Shown here piece after piece: positions 56,480 to 64,000 of a stretch of DNA of 64,000 nt. The first letter of the stretch is position 1. The number at the start of each line of letters is the position of its first letter. The translations under genes and the position numbers were made by a program. The stretch lies in the NCBI RefSeq assembly GCF_001639745.1, contig NZ_LTAX01000012.1, forward strand, positions 47,802 through 111,801, read 5' to 3'. Below the pieces are notes generated by a model. The model was given only the letters and a program-made list of their open reading frames with translations. It was not told the DNA's origin and searched no databases. Source of the DNA: Marinomonas gallaica (lineage in GTDB: Bacteria > Pseudomonadota > Gammaproteobacteria > Pseudomonadales > Marinomonadaceae).

Positions 56480-57270
56480 GTCAGGTGCCTTTTTTACAGT
56501 TGGAAGCACTGCGTTATGGCCGTGACCGAGCATCCGATATCATTCCACCATTGAGCTTGAACATCGGTCAGCAAGAGCGCATCGGTTTAGTTGGGGAGTC
56601 CGGCTGTGGCAAATCCACTTTGCTGAAGCTCGTGCTCGGCGTGATTCGAGCCCAGTCAGGTCAGATTCATTGCGAAGGCGAGCTGATAAGCATCAAGCCA
56701 TGGCGCCCGATGAATCATTATCGCAAGTTGGTGCAGTACATTCCGCAAGATCCGCATACGGCCTTACCGCCACACCAAACTGTCGCCACATTACTGTCTG
56801 AACCCATCAAGCGGCTTAAGCTGGGCACCCCTGATATGGCTATGTTGCAGCGCGCGGTAGAGCAAGTGGAGTTGCCACATTCTGTACTGGCCCAAAAAGC
56901 CGGAGAGCTGTCGGGGGGGCAAGCCCAGCGTGTTGCGTTAGCCCGTGCTCTGATTATCAAACCTAAATTTCTTCTGGCGGATGAACCCACCAGTGGCTTG
57001 GATCTCCCTTTACGTGAGCAAGTCAAAGCTCTGCTTTCACAGGTATGCGATGAGAATCAAATGGGACTGTTGGTGGTCACCCATGATATTTCCATGGTGT
57101 CAGGGTTATGTGACCGCATGCTCGTCATGCAGCAAGGGCGCATCATCGAAGACCAGCCCACCGCCGATGCCTTGCGAGCACCAAACAATATTTATACCCA
57201 ACGCCTTCTTGAGGCGGTGCCAACCGTTCATGCCAACGCATGGCAACCCTCTTCTTTATTATCGAACTAA
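56476..57270 (+). CDS. ABC importer ATPase 2 (DppF/NikE-like)
   Basis: 264 residues. Walker A is LVGESGCGKSTLLKLVLG, the Q-loop is QYIPQDPHTALPPHQ, the signature is ELSGGQAQRVALARALIIKPKFLLADEPTSGLD and the H-loop is LVVTHDISMVSG. It is the partner of the preceding ATPase, translationally coupled through the overlapping stop and start. Confidence 0.93.
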   Translation: MSQVPFLQLEALRYGRDRASDIIPPLSLNIGQQERIGLVGESGCGKSTLLKLVLGVIRAQSGQIHCEGELISIKPWRPMNHYRKLVQYIPQDPHTALPPHQTVATLLSEPIKRLKLGTPDMAMLQRAVEQVELPHSVLAQKAGELSGGQAQRVALARALIIKPKFLLADEPTSGLDLPLREQVKALLSQVCDENQMGLLVVTHDISMVSGLCDRMLVMQQGRIIEDQPTADALRAPNNIYTQRLLEAVPTVHANAWQPSSLLSN

Positions 57271-57290
57271 CTTAGACAAAGGAAATTTTC

Positions 57291-58823
57291 ATGAAGCCAA
57301 AGAAAACTTGGTCATGGATGGCGCTTGCGCTGTCTATCACAGCATTAACGGGCTGTTTTGACGGAAGTGAAGACGCGAAACAGAGCGCCGATGCCGCCGC
57401 TCAAACTCAAGACGACCGTTTGAAGCTGGCGATGTTGTTGACGCCTCGTACAGGCCTGTCGCCATTGAGTGATGATGCCTTTAAATTCTCCCGTTGGAGC
57501 GTTGGTGAGACCTTGGCGTTTTTAAATGCCGAAGGCACGTTAGAGCCTAAACTGGCGACCGAGTGGGAGCAGATCACACCGAATGATTGGCGCATTACGT
57601 TACGAGAAGGCGTTATGTTTCATGATGGCACGAAAATGGATGCAAACGCCGTGGCCAATGCGCTTGATAAGGCGGCGAACGCTGCGCCCAAACCGCGCAT
57701 TCTAGACGGCGTGGATTGGACCGTTAAAACCGACGGTGACAACGCGGTCATCGTTAGTAGTAAGGAACCAGACCCGCTATTGGCGCAACGTCTAAGTAGC
57801 CCACAGCTCACCATCTTAGCGCCAAGTGCTTATGGCGAAAACGGGGCGATCAACCCTGAAAGTACCGCAACAGGCCCGTTTCGTCTGGTGAAATTGAATG
57901 GCTCAAGCACAGCCACGGTCGATCGTTTTGATGGCTACTGGGGTGAGCCAGCCAAACTGGCGGGCATTGACGTGAGCTTCGTGCCAGATGGTATCGCGCG
58001 TGCATCGGCGCTGCGCACTGGGGAAGCCGATGTGGTTGAGGCGATTCCAGTGTCGCAAGCCCCGTTGTTGGATCCGTCTATGATTCGTGAAGTTGCGATG
58101 CCGCGTACCAATACGCTGTATGCGAATATGAACAGCAGCGTCATGAAGGATGCGGGCATGCGCGCCGCGGTGCGTGAAGCGCTTGACCGTCAGCAGCTGA
58201 TCGACAACGTTTACGAGTCTCGTGCTGACATCGGTGTGGGTTTACTTGGACCAGCGCTACCTTGGGCGGCAAAACTGCGTCAACCAGTGGCAGCGCCGGT
58301 TGCCCCTTCTGATCCAGAGGGCGTGGAGATTGTATTGGGTACCTATACCGACCGAACTGAACTTCCTGAAGTGGCGGTGTATTTGGCTCAGCAATTGACT
58401 GAAGCGGGCTTTACCGTCAAGCAAGATGTGCGTGAATACTCGCAAATTGAACAGGATGCATTGGCAGGTAAATTTGACTTGTTCATCTTGTCGCGTGCCA
58501 CCATGTTGGATCTCGGTGATCCCGTTGCTTACATGTCGAGCGACTTCACCTGTGAAGGTTCCTATAACCTAGCGCAGTTGTGTGATCCGGCGATCGATGA
58601 CGCCATTGAGGCGGCGTCTGTGTTACCCGCTGGTGAAGCGCGTCAAAAAGCCATCATGAAAGCGGAGCGTTTGATTTTGGCAAGTGATGCGGCCATTCCC
58701 CTATTACACGAGCGTGTGATTCAAGGCGAATCAAAGCGTGTGAGAGAGGCCATTGCGGATCCCCGCGAGCGTTTGATTATTTCAACGCAAACTCATCTTG
58801 TGTCTCCTGACTCAGCGGAATAA
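57291..58823 (+). CDS. ABC importer solute-binding lipoprotein, peptide/nickel family
   Basis: 510 residues. A lipoprotein signal with lipobox LTGC at about residues 21-24 is followed by a family-5 binding fold (VGETLAFLNAEGTLEPKLATEWEQITPNDWRITLREGVMFHDG..TGPFRLVKLNGSSTATVDRFDGYWGEPAKL). It is distantly related to the orphan SBP at 11742. The AAAGGAAAT site is good. The cargo could be peptides, nickel or metallophore complexes, or opines; the sequence does not decide. Confidence 0.91.
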   Translation: MKPKKTWSWMALALSITALTGCFDGSEDAKQSADAAAQTQDDRLKLAMLLTPRTGLSPLSDDAFKFSRWSVGETLAFLNAEGTLEPKLATEWEQITPNDWRITLREGVMFHDGTKMDANAVANALDKAANAAPKPRILDGVDWTVKTDGDNAVIVSSKEPDPLLAQRLSSPQLTILAPSAYGENGAINPESTATGPFRLVKLNGSSTATVDRFDGYWGEPAKLAGIDVSFVPDGIARASALRTGEADVVEAIPVSQAPLLDPSMIREVAMPRTNTLYANMNSSVMKDAGMRAAVREALDRQQLIDNVYESRADIGVGLLGPALPWAAKLRQPVAAPVAPSDPEGVEIVLGTYTDRTELPEVAVYLAQQLTEAGFTVKQDVREYSQIEQDALAGKFDLFILSRATMLDLGDPVAYMSSDFTCEGSYNLAQLCDPAIDDAIEAASVLPAGEARQKAIMKAERLILASDAAIPLLHERVIQGESKRVREAIADPRERLIISTQTHLVSPDSAE

Positions 58824-58838
58824 GCGTTTAGCACTTCT

Positions 58839-60611
58839 ATGAAAGCTCGACTACAAACGACGTTACAAGCTGCGGTTAAGACCTTTCCTCTTGACCGATC
58901 TTGGGCCTTTACTCTGTCTTCACGAATACTGTCCCTTATGGGGATGGTCATCGTGGTGGCAATGCTGCCTTGGCTATCAGGCCAAGACCCCGCGTTGGCA
59001 TTATTGCGGGCGCGTTATTCAGAGCAAAACCCGACACCCGAGACATTAAACGCGATTCGCGAGTCCTTAGGTTTAGATCAAGGTCCGATGGCGCTGATGT
59101 TGTCTTGGCTGAAGGGGCTACTGCAGGGCGATGCGGGGGTATCTTGGGTCACCGGAAAGCCTATATTAGGCGATATGTTGAGCGCGGCAGGGGTGTCCTT
59201 GACGCTGATGGGGTTTGCCTTAGGGGTGTCGTTTGTACTGGCTTTGTTACTGTGTATCCCAACCATCCGACGTGGCCTGCGAGGTCAGGCCTATCGTAGC
59301 AGTGGCGCATTCGCGGTGCTGTTGACGGCCTTACCCGAATTTGTCTTGGCTTCGATGTTGTTATTGGTCGGCTCAGTGTGGCTAGGATGGTTACCGACGT
59401 ATGGTTGGAAAGGCATTTCGTATGTGGTTTTACCTGCGCTAGCGTTAGCGATTCCTACCGCGGGCTACCTAGGGCGTCTATTGTCCGATAACATCGCTCA
59501 AGTCTTCACTGAGGCATGGGTCGCCACGTGGAGTGTGGCCGGTGTGAGTCGTTGGCATATTGTTTTAGCGGTGCTTCGCCGTGCCTTGACTACCGTATTG
59601 CCCATGATCGGCCTGACCATTGTGGCACTGACGGGCAGTGTGGTGGCCATTGAGAAAATCTTCGCCATCCCTGGCATTGGTCGTGCAACACTTGGGGCGG
59701 CGGTGTCGAAAGACGTGCCATCCTTGCAGCTAGGCGTGTTGTTCATGCTCGTGTTTGCCTTCTTTATTGGTATGCTGGTGAATGTCTTGAAGGCAATGAT
59801 TCTCGGTCAAGCATTGCGTCAGGGGGCCATGCCGATTCCAAAAGAAGCGGATGTCATTCTGGCCAAAAGTACACGTCTGATTCCCGTGATGTGTTTACTG
59901 TTATTGGTCGTTATGACCTGCGCTGGCATCACACGTGATCCTTATTCAGTGGAATTTATGCGCTTACAAGCACCGTCGTTGGCACTACCGTTTGGTGCCG
60001 ATGCGATGGGGCGTGATTTGTTAGCACGCTTAGCACACGGCAGTTTCTACACCTGTGTGTTAGCGATCGTCGTGGCGTTGGTGTCTTTGCTTTTGGGCTT
60101 TGTTATTGGGCAGTTCCCTCGTTTGATGGCGGGACCCATTGAAGTCGCGAATGCATTGCCACCGATTTTGAGTGGTTTATTGGTCGCGGCTGTCTATGGT
60201 CCTGGGCTGGTGGGTGCCTCCATTGCTGTGATTTTGGTCAGTTGGGCACCGTTGGCCGCCCATGCTTCAGCACTCACCGCTGAAGTGAAAGCGCGCCCAT
60301 ATGTTCAAATGCTGCCATTAATCGGCTTGGGAGTGATACGTCGCAATGTCTTTTACGTGTTTCCTGCGGTCATTAAACCGCTGTTACGTCATGCGATGTT
60401 ACGCGTTCCCGGAATCGCTTTAACGTTGGCATCGTTAGGGTTCTTAGGCTTAGGCGCGATGCCTCCAAGCCCAGAATGGGGGCGTATTTTAGCCGAAGGC
60501 TTACCCTATATTGAGCGCAGCTACTGGGTTGTCTTAGCCCCTGTAAGCGCCTTGGCATTGCTATCGGTATTGGCCGTCAGCACCGCTAGTGCATTTGGCA
60601 ACCGTCGATAA
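58839..60611 (+). CDS. Fused ABC importer permease (DppB-DppC-type domains in one protein)
   Basis: 590 residues, about twice the normal length. Residues about 20-330 form a DppB-like permease (GLDQGPMALMLSWLKGLLQGDAGVSW, then the EAA-type loop VAGVSRWHIVLAVLRRALTTVLPMIG). Residues about 345-590 form a DppC-like permease (SLALPFGADAMGRDLLARLAHGSFYTCVLAIVVALVSLLLGF, then the EAA-type loop IGLGVIRRNVFYVFPAVIKPLLRHAMLRVPG). The reading frame is continuous, so this is a true fusion and not a frameshift. It is the last gene of the operon. Confidence 0.9.
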   Translation: MKARLQTTLQAAVKTFPLDRSWAFTLSSRILSLMGMVIVVAMLPWLSGQDPALALLRARYSEQNPTPETLNAIRESLGLDQGPMALMLSWLKGLLQGDAGVSWVTGKPILGDMLSAAGVSLTLMGFALGVSFVLALLLCIPTIRRGLRGQAYRSSGAFAVLLTALPEFVLASMLLLVGSVWLGWLPTYGWKGISYVVLPALALAIPTAGYLGRLLSDNIAQVFTEAWVATWSVAGVSRWHIVLAVLRRALTTVLPMIGLTIVALTGSVVAIEKIFAIPGIGRATLGAAVSKDVPSLQLGVLFMLVFAFFIGMLVNVLKAMILGQALRQGAMPIPKEADVILAKSTRLIPVMCLLLLVVMTCAGITRDPYSVEFMRLQAPSLALPFGADAMGRDLLARLAHGSFYTCVLAIVVALVSLLLGFVIGQFPRLMAGPIEVANALPPILSGLLVAAVYGPGLVGASIAVILVSWAPLAAHASALTAEVKARPYVQMLPLIGLGVIRRNVFYVFPAVIKPLLRHAMLRVPGIALTLASLGFLGLGAMPPSPEWGRILAEGLPYIERSYWVVLAPVSALALLSVLAVSTASAFGNRR

Positions 60612-60934
60612 CAGTATCGGCGGCAAACCGCTCTAAGGTTCACCTTCTTAGACTTTAGAGCGTTGGTCAGCCCTTAAGCAACGTGCGAAAAACGTGCATT
60701 AAAGTAAATAGTGCTAATGAAATAAGCACTCTGTTGGAATCTCCTAGTTAGTACGTTAACGTCGAAGGCATAAGGTGTATCGAAAGGACGAAGTTCGGGT
60801 TTCATATCGGTCAAATGGATTGGCTAAAAACGGATTGAACAGGACACCAACGAACAGAGAGCATAACTTTCAAAAATGCCGCGCGACCTGAAAAGCGACA
60901 AGAGTAGGGGCAATCAATATAGGAAGGATGAACA
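60612..60934. other. Intergenic region
   Basis: 323 bp. An imperfect stem at 60629-60662 (CGCTCTAAG / CTTTAGAGCG) may terminate the ABC operon, but it lacks a T-run. The rest presumably holds the promoter of the next gene. Nothing else was recognised. Confidence 0.4.
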
Positions 60935-61261
60935 ATGGAAAATTACGTTATTGCAACCAATGCGGACTCTAAAGTAGAAGCGTTTTATATTGATGAATCC
61001 GGCACAGTAATGCACACATGGCAACTTGATGATTCAAGCAAAACCCAGTGGTCTAAGCCGCAACCGTTACAGGGCACCTGCAGCAAGACTGGCAGCAATG
61101 AGCCACTGACAAATGCGACGCGTGTCGAAGCGTGTACCAATCCAAATGGCCAAATCCAAGTGGTTGCCTACACCAAAGAAGGTGGAAAAGATGGCACCTA
61201 CTACATCTGCTACCAAACGCCGGGATTCTGGAACGGCTGGAATAAAATTACGCAAGAGTAA
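60935..61261 (+). CDS. Small beta-propeller/lectin-like repeat protein
   Basis: 108 residues, no signal peptide. Two similar stretches can be aligned: KVEAFYIDESGTVMHTWQLDDSSKTQWSKPQPL and QIQVVAYTKEGGKDGTYYICYQTPGFWNGWNKI. Both show the pattern 'hydrophobic strand, Gly turn, aromatic strand, W-S/N-x-W/P' seen in blades of PLL-type or fungal fucose lectins. A two-blade protein would have to oligomerise to close a propeller. The family assignment is tentative. The ribosome site is AGGAAGG, and a strong terminator follows, so it is a well-formed single gene. Confidence 0.7.
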   Translation: MENYVIATNADSKVEAFYIDESGTVMHTWQLDDSSKTQWSKPQPLQGTCSKTGSNEPLTNATRVEACTNPNGQIQVVAYTKEGGKDGTYYICYQTPGFWNGWNKITQE

Positions 61262-61280
61262 TTAAGTGATCTGATTTTTC

Positions 61281-61318
61281 AAAAAGCTCCCTATGGTACG
61301 CGTCATAGGGGGCTTTTT
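61281..61318 (+). terminator. Terminator of the lectin-like gene
   Basis: AAAAAGCTCCCTATG pairs with CATAGGGGGCTTTTT over 15 positions with one G-T pair, loop GTACGCGT, T-run at the 3' arm. Confidence 0.9.
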
Positions 61319-61477
61319 CGTCATAACCTCGGTCACCAGTCCTTATCGCCATCTTGCAAATACTTCCTTGACGAGTTTATGTCTTACTTGGTTTGGCCTC
61401 ACGCTATGACGGTTCAAGTATGAATCTGGAATTACGCGTATACTAGTCAGCCATTTACCTGTTTTAGGATCACATAT

Positions 61478-62206
61478 ATGTCGCTTCTGTTTGAAGAGCT
61501 GGACAGCCAAGACTCGCCTTTAGGTGAAATTTCCCTGCGTAAGCGCCGTATCCCTGCTTTGGGGGATCGTGATATCTATGAAGTGAAACTGGGCGAAGAG
61601 TTTTTAATGTCGAGCATGTTTGTCGCGGCGGAAGAAGCTTTATCAACGCTAGGTTTGGCGCAGGTAGAAGGCGAGCAACTAAAAGTCGTCGTGGGTGGCT
61701 TGGGGTTAGGCTACACCGCGGTTGCCGCCTTGGCCGATGAACGCATTGCTGAGCTGTTAGTGGTGGACGCGTTAGAAACCGTGATTCATTGGCATCAACA
61801 AGAAAGGGTGCCCTTGGGCAAAGTGCTCAACGCCGACCCTCGTAATCGTTATGTACTCGGCAGCTTCTTTGACTTAGCCACGGCCCCAGAGACAGGCTTC
61901 GACCCGCAGCAAGCAGGCAAGAAGTTCGACGCGATTTTATTAGACATCGACCACTCGCCAACGGAATACCTCAACCCTGCCAACGCTGGGTTTTATACCA
62001 CCGCGAACTTGACCTTAATGGCAAACCAACTGGTTGAAGATGGTGTATTTGCCATGTGGTCGCAGAACCCACCGGAAGACGACTTCATTGCGTTATTGAA
62101 GACCGTATTTGAAACCGTCGAATCCCACTTAGTACCGTTTGAAAACCCATTCCAAGGCGGCATCGCCACCAACTCAGTCTACGTCTGTAAACACCCGATG
62201 CGATAA
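61478..62206 (+). CDS. Spermidine synthase-like methyltransferase-fold protein
   Basis: 242 residues with a class I Rossmann fold: motif I VVGGLGLGYTAVAAL (about 70-85), acidic motif II LLVVDALETVIHWHQ, and the strand KFDAILLDIDHSPTEYL (about 150). The N-terminal beta domain (FEELDSQDSPLGEISLRKRRIPALGDRDIYEVKLGEEFLMSS) resembles polyamine-synthase relatives. Spermidine synthase catalytic details are not confirmed here, so the substrate is open. Confidence 0.82.
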   Translation: MSLLFEELDSQDSPLGEISLRKRRIPALGDRDIYEVKLGEEFLMSSMFVAAEEALSTLGLAQVEGEQLKVVVGGLGLGYTAVAALADERIAELLVVDALETVIHWHQQERVPLGKVLNADPRNRYVLGSFFDLATAPETGFDPQQAGKKFDAILLDIDHSPTEYLNPANAGFYTTANLTLMANQLVEDGVFAMWSQNPPEDDFIALLKTVFETVESHLVPFENPFQGGIATNSVYVCKHPMR

Positions 62207-62224
62207 AGTACAAAACGCTTTGAA

Positions 62225-62345
62225 GACTCTATTCCATGTGTTTAATTCGCTTGCGCAATCCTCGTGCCTCGGCCACGTCAGCGCGAATTAAGCAACATGG
62301 AGTATCGCTACTTATGCGTATGAGCGAATGGTATCCGCGATCAAA
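62225..62345. repeat. ~121-bp direct repeat, copy A
   Basis: It runs from GACTCTATTCCATGTGTTTA to TATCCGCGATCAAA and is highly similar to 62502-62623. It includes palindromic repeat copy 3 at 62234-62300. Confidence 0.75.
62234..62300. repeat. ~66-bp imperfect palindromic repeat, copy 3 (inverted)
   Basis: CCATGTGTTTAATTCGCTTG, then CGCAATCCTCGTGCCTCGG, ending GCGCGAATTAAGCAACATGG. The shared blocks GCTTGCGCAAT, CTCGT, CCTCG and GCGC-AATT match the reverse complement of copies 1 and 2. Confidence 0.75.
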
Positions 62346-62501
62346 GCAACAGCTTTGCCCCGCAGCATCCGAACCGTAGGAGCGCACTCCGTGCCGCGAC
62401 CTGTACGACCTCGCTGCGCGAGGGAATCAACGCCGTAATCTAGACAACTTTCCTTCTAGGTTGCTAGTGCTCCAGAGTCGGTGCTTATTAACCTTATTGC
62501 A

Positions 62502-62623
62502 GACTCTATTCCATGTGTTTAATTCGCTTGCGCAATGTCTCATTCTTCGACCGTCAGCGCTCATTAAACAACATGGAACATCGCTAAAATGGTGCGTACG
62601 AGCGGATTGTATCCGCGATCAAA
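62502..62623. repeat. ~121-bp direct repeat, copy B
   Basis: It has the same boundaries as copy A (GACTCTATTCCATG .. TATCCGCGATCAAA), 277 bp downstream. Differences cluster in the centre of the palindrome and just after it. Confidence 0.75.
62511..62576. repeat. ~66-bp imperfect palindromic repeat, copy 4 (inverted)
   Basis: CCATGTGTTTAATTCGCTTG (identical to copy 3 over these 20 bases), then CGCAATGTCTCATTCTTCGA, ending AGCGCTCATTAAACAACATGG in two arms of shared layout. The first arm is better conserved than the centre. Confidence 0.7.
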
Positions 62624-63122
62624 ATGACCGTTTTATTCTGTTGTAGGACCTTGTTTTGCGAGGGTTTTATCTAAATTAGAAATAGCTTCAACCGCTTTTA
62701 AACCTCTTGTGGATAAGCTCAAAAACTTGTTTTTATATACAGTCTATTTTTGATTTATTAAATCCAAGGCACGCTTTTATGATCTGAATGCCGTTCAGTT
62801 TCTCGGTTTGTCATGGAAGCGTTAAGGAAACTGTATTAAGATCAATAATTAAACAATGCCGCAGCCAGAATAGCGTGCTGTGGAAAACTGTTATAACGCG
62901 CATGCTCGATTTCATGTTTTTAGTTGTTACTGGGCAAGCCTGAAAAATGCTTTTAAAACAAATCGTTAGAACGTTTTCTCTGAGCTATCCAATACTGTGT
63001 AAACGTGCATGCGCACTATCAAAATGTTGAACTAAGCCGCTTCGCGGGTCTTTTCTCAGTTTTCCCAATTCCCCCATTTAGAACCAAACTTAATCTTCCA
63101 CTCAACAATGGAGAATTAAGTT

Positions 63123-63974
63123 ATGACGCCTTTACGCCAGCAAGTCATAGACAGGATGACCCTAGAAGGTTTTTCTATGTCGACGCAAAGAGCTTATTTA
63201 TACCAATTAACGGAAGTGGCTCGGTATTTTCGAGTACCGCCAGATCAACTCAATCAAAGTGATATTCAACAGTATTTGCTGTATTTGATACGAGAGCGTG
63301 AGTGGAGCTGGTCAAGCTGTCGCCAAGCATTACATGCTCTGAACTTTCTATACCGAAAAGTCGCTAACAAAGAGATGTCATCGGTATCACTTCCTCACCC
63401 TAATAAATCTCAGAAAATCCCAGACTTGCTCTATCCAGATGAAGTACAAGCGATGATTAGATGCTGTCAGCACCCAAAAGTGTATGTCGCCATGGTGTTG
63501 GCTTATACAACAGGGATGAGAATCAGCGAGATTAATGCACTGCGAGTCGATGATTTAGACCTTACGCATCACTGCATCAAAGTAAGGCAAGGGAAAGGGC
63601 AGCAAGATCGCTATGTTCTATTTCCGCAAAGCTTGCAACAGGTGCTAGGTGCCTATTGGCAACGATACGAACCTTGCGATGTGGTGGTTTATGGATTGGA
63701 TAAGCACCGTCCTCTGCATAGTAAATACCTGCGATTAGAAACAAAAGAAGCCGCTAAGCGAGCTGGAATTCAAAAGTGCATTCGCTTCCATAGCCTACGT
63801 CATGCGTTTGCTTGCCATCAACTGTTAGCTGGAATGCCGTTACCACGGCTGCAAGCCTTATTAGGCCATAAGCAGATCCAAACAACATTCCGTTATCTTC
63901 AATGGGTTGCAATGATGGATCTAAAGAGACGGGAGAGTGAGGATCTATTGCCATCCGACTGGTGGCCGTCATGA
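63123..63974 (+). CDS. Tyrosine recombinase of an IS91-type element
   Basis: 283 residues. The N-terminal SAM-like DNA-binding domain (MTPLRQQVIDRMTLEGFSMSTQRAYLYQLTEVARYF, about 1-90) is followed by a catalytic domain with Arg in YTTGMRISEINALRVDDLDL (about 140), His-x-x-Arg in RFHSLRHAFACHQLLAG (about 222-230), the second His in LLGHKQIQTTFRYL and the nucleophile Tyr in that same segment (FRYLQW). It is complete. Recombinases of this kind precede the HUH transposase in many IS91 elements, and its stop overlaps a second start. An integron integrase is unlikely because the integron-specific insert is absent. Confidence 0.87.
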   Translation: MTPLRQQVIDRMTLEGFSMSTQRAYLYQLTEVARYFRVPPDQLNQSDIQQYLLYLIREREWSWSSCRQALHALNFLYRKVANKEMSSVSLPHPNKSQKIPDLLYPDEVQAMIRCCQHPKVYVAMVLAYTTGMRISEINALRVDDLDLTHHCIKVRQGKGQQDRYVLFPQSLQQVLGAYWQRYEPCDVVVYGLDKHRPLHSKYLRLETKEAAKRAGIQKCIRFHSLRHAFACHQLLAGMPLPRLQALLGHKQIQTTFRYLQWVAMMDLKRRESEDLLPSDWWPS

Positions 63975-64000
63975 ATGGGATAAGCCTAGCGAGCGTGATT
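63971..64000 (+). CDS. Start of a second gene, probably IS91 HUH transposase (cut by window)
   Basis: ATG overlaps the recombinase stop (ATGA) and opens a frame, MNGISLASVI, to the end of the window. Position and coupling are those expected of the Y2/HUH transposase of IS91-type elements. Ten codons are too few to prove it. Confidence 0.5.
   Translation, partial: MNGISLASVI

Larger units (their letters stand above)
62207..63122. other. Long gene-free, repeat-rich region
   Basis: 916 bp with no supportable gene; a 61-codon frame at 62461-62646 lies across a repeat. It contains a direct repeat (62225-62345 and 62502-62623), two palindromic repeat copies inside it, and a REP-like hairpin stretch around 62380-62430 with CCTCG-CTGCG-CGAGG. 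From about 62690 the sequence is AT-rich and leads into the IS91-type element, whose left end I could not place. Confidence 0.6.

Noticed and set aside
62461..62646. 61-codon frame in the repeat-rich gap
   Set aside because: It runs through a repeat copy that elsewhere is non-coding.
62704..62713. Perfect DnaA-box sequence (TGTGGATAA) suggesting a replication origin
   Set aside because: A single box with no iteron cluster or rep gene nearby; expected by chance in 64 kb.
63123..63974. Integron integrase
   Set aside because: The recombinase lacks the integron-specific insert and is coupled to a second gene as in IS91 elements; no attI/attC sites are seen.
1..64000. CRISPR arrays, tRNA or rRNA genes, prophage
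   Set aside because: No regularly spaced repeats, no cloverleaf sequence recognised, and no phage structural genes were seen on either strand.

Overview
This 64 kb window reads as chromosome of a marine-type gammaproteobacterium, most likely an Oceanospirillales member close to Marinomonas. That placement is inferred from gene content: a cytochrome bo3 operon, a histidine pathway that uses HutF plus HutG, a long-form LeuA, and an HpxO-based urate pathway. It is not based on any database match. Most of the window is ordinary, densely packed, moderate-GC sequence. I found no rRNA, tRNA, CRISPR array or riboswitch.

Left end (1-3.6 kb): part of an arsenic operon on the minus strand. Its order is arsR, an ArsP-type permease, a small CxxC thioredoxin-like protein, and a GAPDH of the ArsJ-associated kind that runs off the window edge. 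A LysR regulator lies upstream. From 3.8 to 6.5 kb is an AT-rich accessory patch. It holds a cysteine-rich secreted protein, a decayed IS30-family transposase, and a tandem duplication. Each duplicated unit contains the 3' end of a lost upstream gene, an overlapping three-helix membrane protein and a terminator. This looks like a pair of orphan immunity genes left over from a toxin locus.

6.5-14 kb: an Old Yellow Enzyme, an SMR exporter, an EamA transporter, small membrane proteins, a DgcZ-type diguanylate cyclase and an orphan solute-binding protein. 14.1-18.9 kb: cyoABCDE, closed by a strong terminator. 19.3-34 kb: the allantoinase puuE, then single genes (lipoprotein, AraC regulators, a soluble CZB chemoreceptor, oxidoreductases, an orphan YidD, DUF proteins), a repeat-containing 559-residue protein of unknown function, and leuA.

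34-43.5 kb: a purine-catabolic island. HpxO, UraH and UraD convert urate to allantoin. PuuE, encoded 20 kb away, opens the ring. An allantoate amidohydrolase and a ureidoglycine aminotransferase follow, and an HpxW-like hydrolase and an amidase probably process oxalurate and oxamate. At the island's left edge are a truncated hepT remnant, a 138-bp element with perfect 16-bp inverted ends, and copies of a roughly 66-bp palindromic repeat that recurs at 62 kb.

45-53.7 kb: a complete histidine-utilisation region (hutUHIG, with hutF divergent and hutC convergent to hutF). Two identical TGTATATACA sites in the hutU/hutF intergenic region are candidate HutC operators. 53.8-60.6 kb: a chemoreceptor and a four-gene peptide/nickel-type ABC importer whose two permease domains are fused into one protein. 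The right end holds a small lectin-like repeat protein, a spermidine-synthase-like methyltransferase, a repeat-rich gap, and the start of an IS91-type element (tyrosine recombinase plus the first codons of a second, overlapping gene).
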